Below the pieces are notes generated by a model that ran no database searches, had not been told where the DNA came from, and worked only from the letters and a program-made list of their open reading frames with translations. This document shows positions 62,301 through 64,000 of a stretch of 64,000 nt of DNA, piece after piece. A program made the translations under genes and the position numbers. Positions within the stretch are counted from its first letter, which is position 1. Every line of letters starts with the position of its first letter. Source of the stretch: Larus michahellis (Eukaryota; Chordata; Aves; Charadriiformes; Laridae); contig NC_133910.1 of assembly GCF_964199755.1 (NCBI RefSeq), positions 4,176,501 to 4,240,500 of the forward strand, in the 5' to 3' direction.

Positions 62301-64000
62301 AGGGTGGCCGGGGGACAGTGGGGCAGAGTGGGGGGCAAGCGAGGGGACCCTCTCCCTCCCCACCCTCCGGGCAGCTCTCATCGTGCGGGAGAATGGGATG
62401 GAAAAATTCAAGTTGCCTTAAAACACTCTCCAGCCGCGGCTTTTGGACCAGGAGCTGTTTGGCCCTGGGTGGGGGAAGCCAGGAGGGGGCTGGCACCTCC
62501 CAAACCAACCAGCATAGTACATTAAAAGTGGGATACTGGAGGCTACACTCCAAGTGGGATACTGGAACCAGTAATGCTGCACCAATCCAGCAAAATCCCC
62601 TCGCGCACACGCTGCCAGGGCTGAAAATTGCCCAGCCGCATCCATGGGGTGCTGGTGGGCGGTGGGTGAGCTCCCAGGCCCGGGGCTGCTGGACCGGAGA
62701 GGGAAGCAGCCGAGGCTGGGGAGCTGGAGGAAGCGGTGGAAAAGCTCCTCCTTCCTCCTCCTTCCTCCACTGTTGCTGCAGCTCCTCTCCCCAGAGCAAC
62801 AGGCGGAAACAGCCCTCGCAGGATCCTCCGCGCTCTGCCTGGGCAGGATCCGGCGGGAGGAAAGGCCTGGCCTCCATCGTTCCCAGACCCCTGGGCACAG
62901 CGAGCAGCCGGGGTGTGACGAAGGCAGAGGAAGAGGAGGAGGAAGGCGGAGGACGTGGCGGCGTGGCTAGAAAGTTCAGGCTGTTCCCAGCTGTAGGGCG
63001 GCTCCGGGGGCTCGCTGCCGAGGTGGATCCATGCTTTGGGATTGCTCCGATCCCCGGATGCTTCCAGACCGCTGGGAGCTTGGGCTGGAGCTGGGCAACA
63101 CTCGGCTCAACCATGGCCAGTTTTCTTGGCTGGGTCCAGTCCAGCCGGCGTGGAAACGTCTTGGAGGTTGTTCCATGGGTCTTTTCCTGGGCTGGACTGT
63201 TTACCCGGCGGCGGGAGGGAGGAGTGGAGGTGGCCAGCCCTGGAGGAAGGCATCCTGTTTATCCTGCCTGAAATAGCTCTTCTTGGCCGGCCACAGGCTG
63301 CCGGGCTGGGGAGGGGGACGGGAGGCTTCTCCCTGCCAGCTGCCACCAGCCCTGTCCCGAAATGGTACCCACCGCCCCACCGCCTGGCACTGACACCCGT
63401 GCCGGGATGCTGTCACCATGGGGCCAAGCATCCTCCTGGGAGGGGAGGGATGCGGGTGCTCCCACGCCAGGCTGGGATCTGCTGGATACAAACACTCAGC
63501 ACGAGGCATCATCCGGCATCCAGATGCCACCCTGCGTCTGCCCCAGCACCCACAGGAGCCAGGGCAACTGGATCTGGGGTATCCCCTGGGCTGGGCTCAG
63601 CCCCCCGAGGACGCCCACCAGGCATCAGCCCTTTCCGTCTTAACACGTTCCTTACCCCTGCAAGTCATTTCTGCAAGTCATTTCGAAGGGCAAACGGTTT
63701 CAAAGCTGAAATATTTACCTTTTTCTCTTTGCAATGCCCCGTATGAAGGCTTTGCCCTCAGCAGTGGGCTTGTTTGCCGTTTGTTTGCCCAGCCAAAAAA
63801 ATGCTGTTGAAATCAAGGGATTCTCGTGGGAAATTTAGCTTCAATGAAATCTCGTTTCCAACAGAAAATTGTTCCACTGGAGGCTTTTAAACACTTCCCC
63901 CAGCGCTGATCCCTGTGGAGTCTGGCTCTGAATTCATTTGAAAGTCTGCCTTAGTGGGGTGATGTATTTAAAAGGTGGGGAAAATGCATCCACCTCCCTC
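62301..64000. other. Upstream of NIBAN2, no gene recognised
   Basis: No exon with a family signature, RNA gene or CR1 copy was found. A small direct repeat (agtgggatactgga) occurs twice near 62527 and 62552. In human the next gene on this side is STXBP1 (from memory), but none of it is visible here. Confidence 0.5.

Overview
The window looks like avian nuclear DNA. At least nine fragments of the bird/reptile CR1 LINE are present, and the sense copies end in the typical ATTCTATGATTCTATG tail. The DNA is GC-rich with compact introns and many GC-rich minisatellites, as expected of a microchromosome. All genes are spliced; no prokaryotic, viral or CRISPR feature is visible. Exon limits were placed by hand from splice sites, reading phase and family conservation, and could be off by a base in places.

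Three protein-coding genes account for the window. (1) Positions 244-15948, plus strand: the 3' two thirds of a fibrillar collagen gene. Thirty-nine exons are recognised, mostly 54 bp (also 45, 108, 63 and 18 bp) encoding Gly-X-Y repeats, followed by five exons for a telopeptide and COLFI C-propeptide. It is a divergent chain, closest in feel to the V/XI group but not clearly any named collagen. Both cysteines that normally link chains in the C-propeptide are replaced, while all six intrachain cysteines remain. (2) Positions 19551-24417, plus strand: a complete four-exon SLC31A2 (CTR2-type copper transporter) with a GC-rich promoter. (3) Positions 26632-61710, minus strand: a complete 14-exon NIBAN2 (FAM129B) with an 18.4 kb first intron. 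Its predicted product of about 894 residues is longer than the human one (about 746, from memory) because a tandem repeat has expanded in the last coding exon.

SLC31A2 and NIBAN2 are tail to tail and their polyadenylation signals lie within about 200 bp of each other. The collagen gene and SLC31A2 are head to tail, separated by about 3.3 kb with CR1 fragments. The three genes share no obvious pathway: one encodes extracellular matrix, one a membrane copper transporter, one a membrane-associated signalling/adhesion protein.

The rest is introns and repeats: a 42-bp minisatellite (44.04-45.0 kb), a 1.3 kb CA-rich alternating tract (49.15-50.49 kb), 40-, 17-, 20- and about 42-bp minisatellites in NIBAN2, a large inverted pair of CR1 copies (34.9-37.3 kb), and a near-perfect 45-bp hairpin inside a collagen intron (14148-14240). 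No gene was recognised from 61.8 kb to the end.
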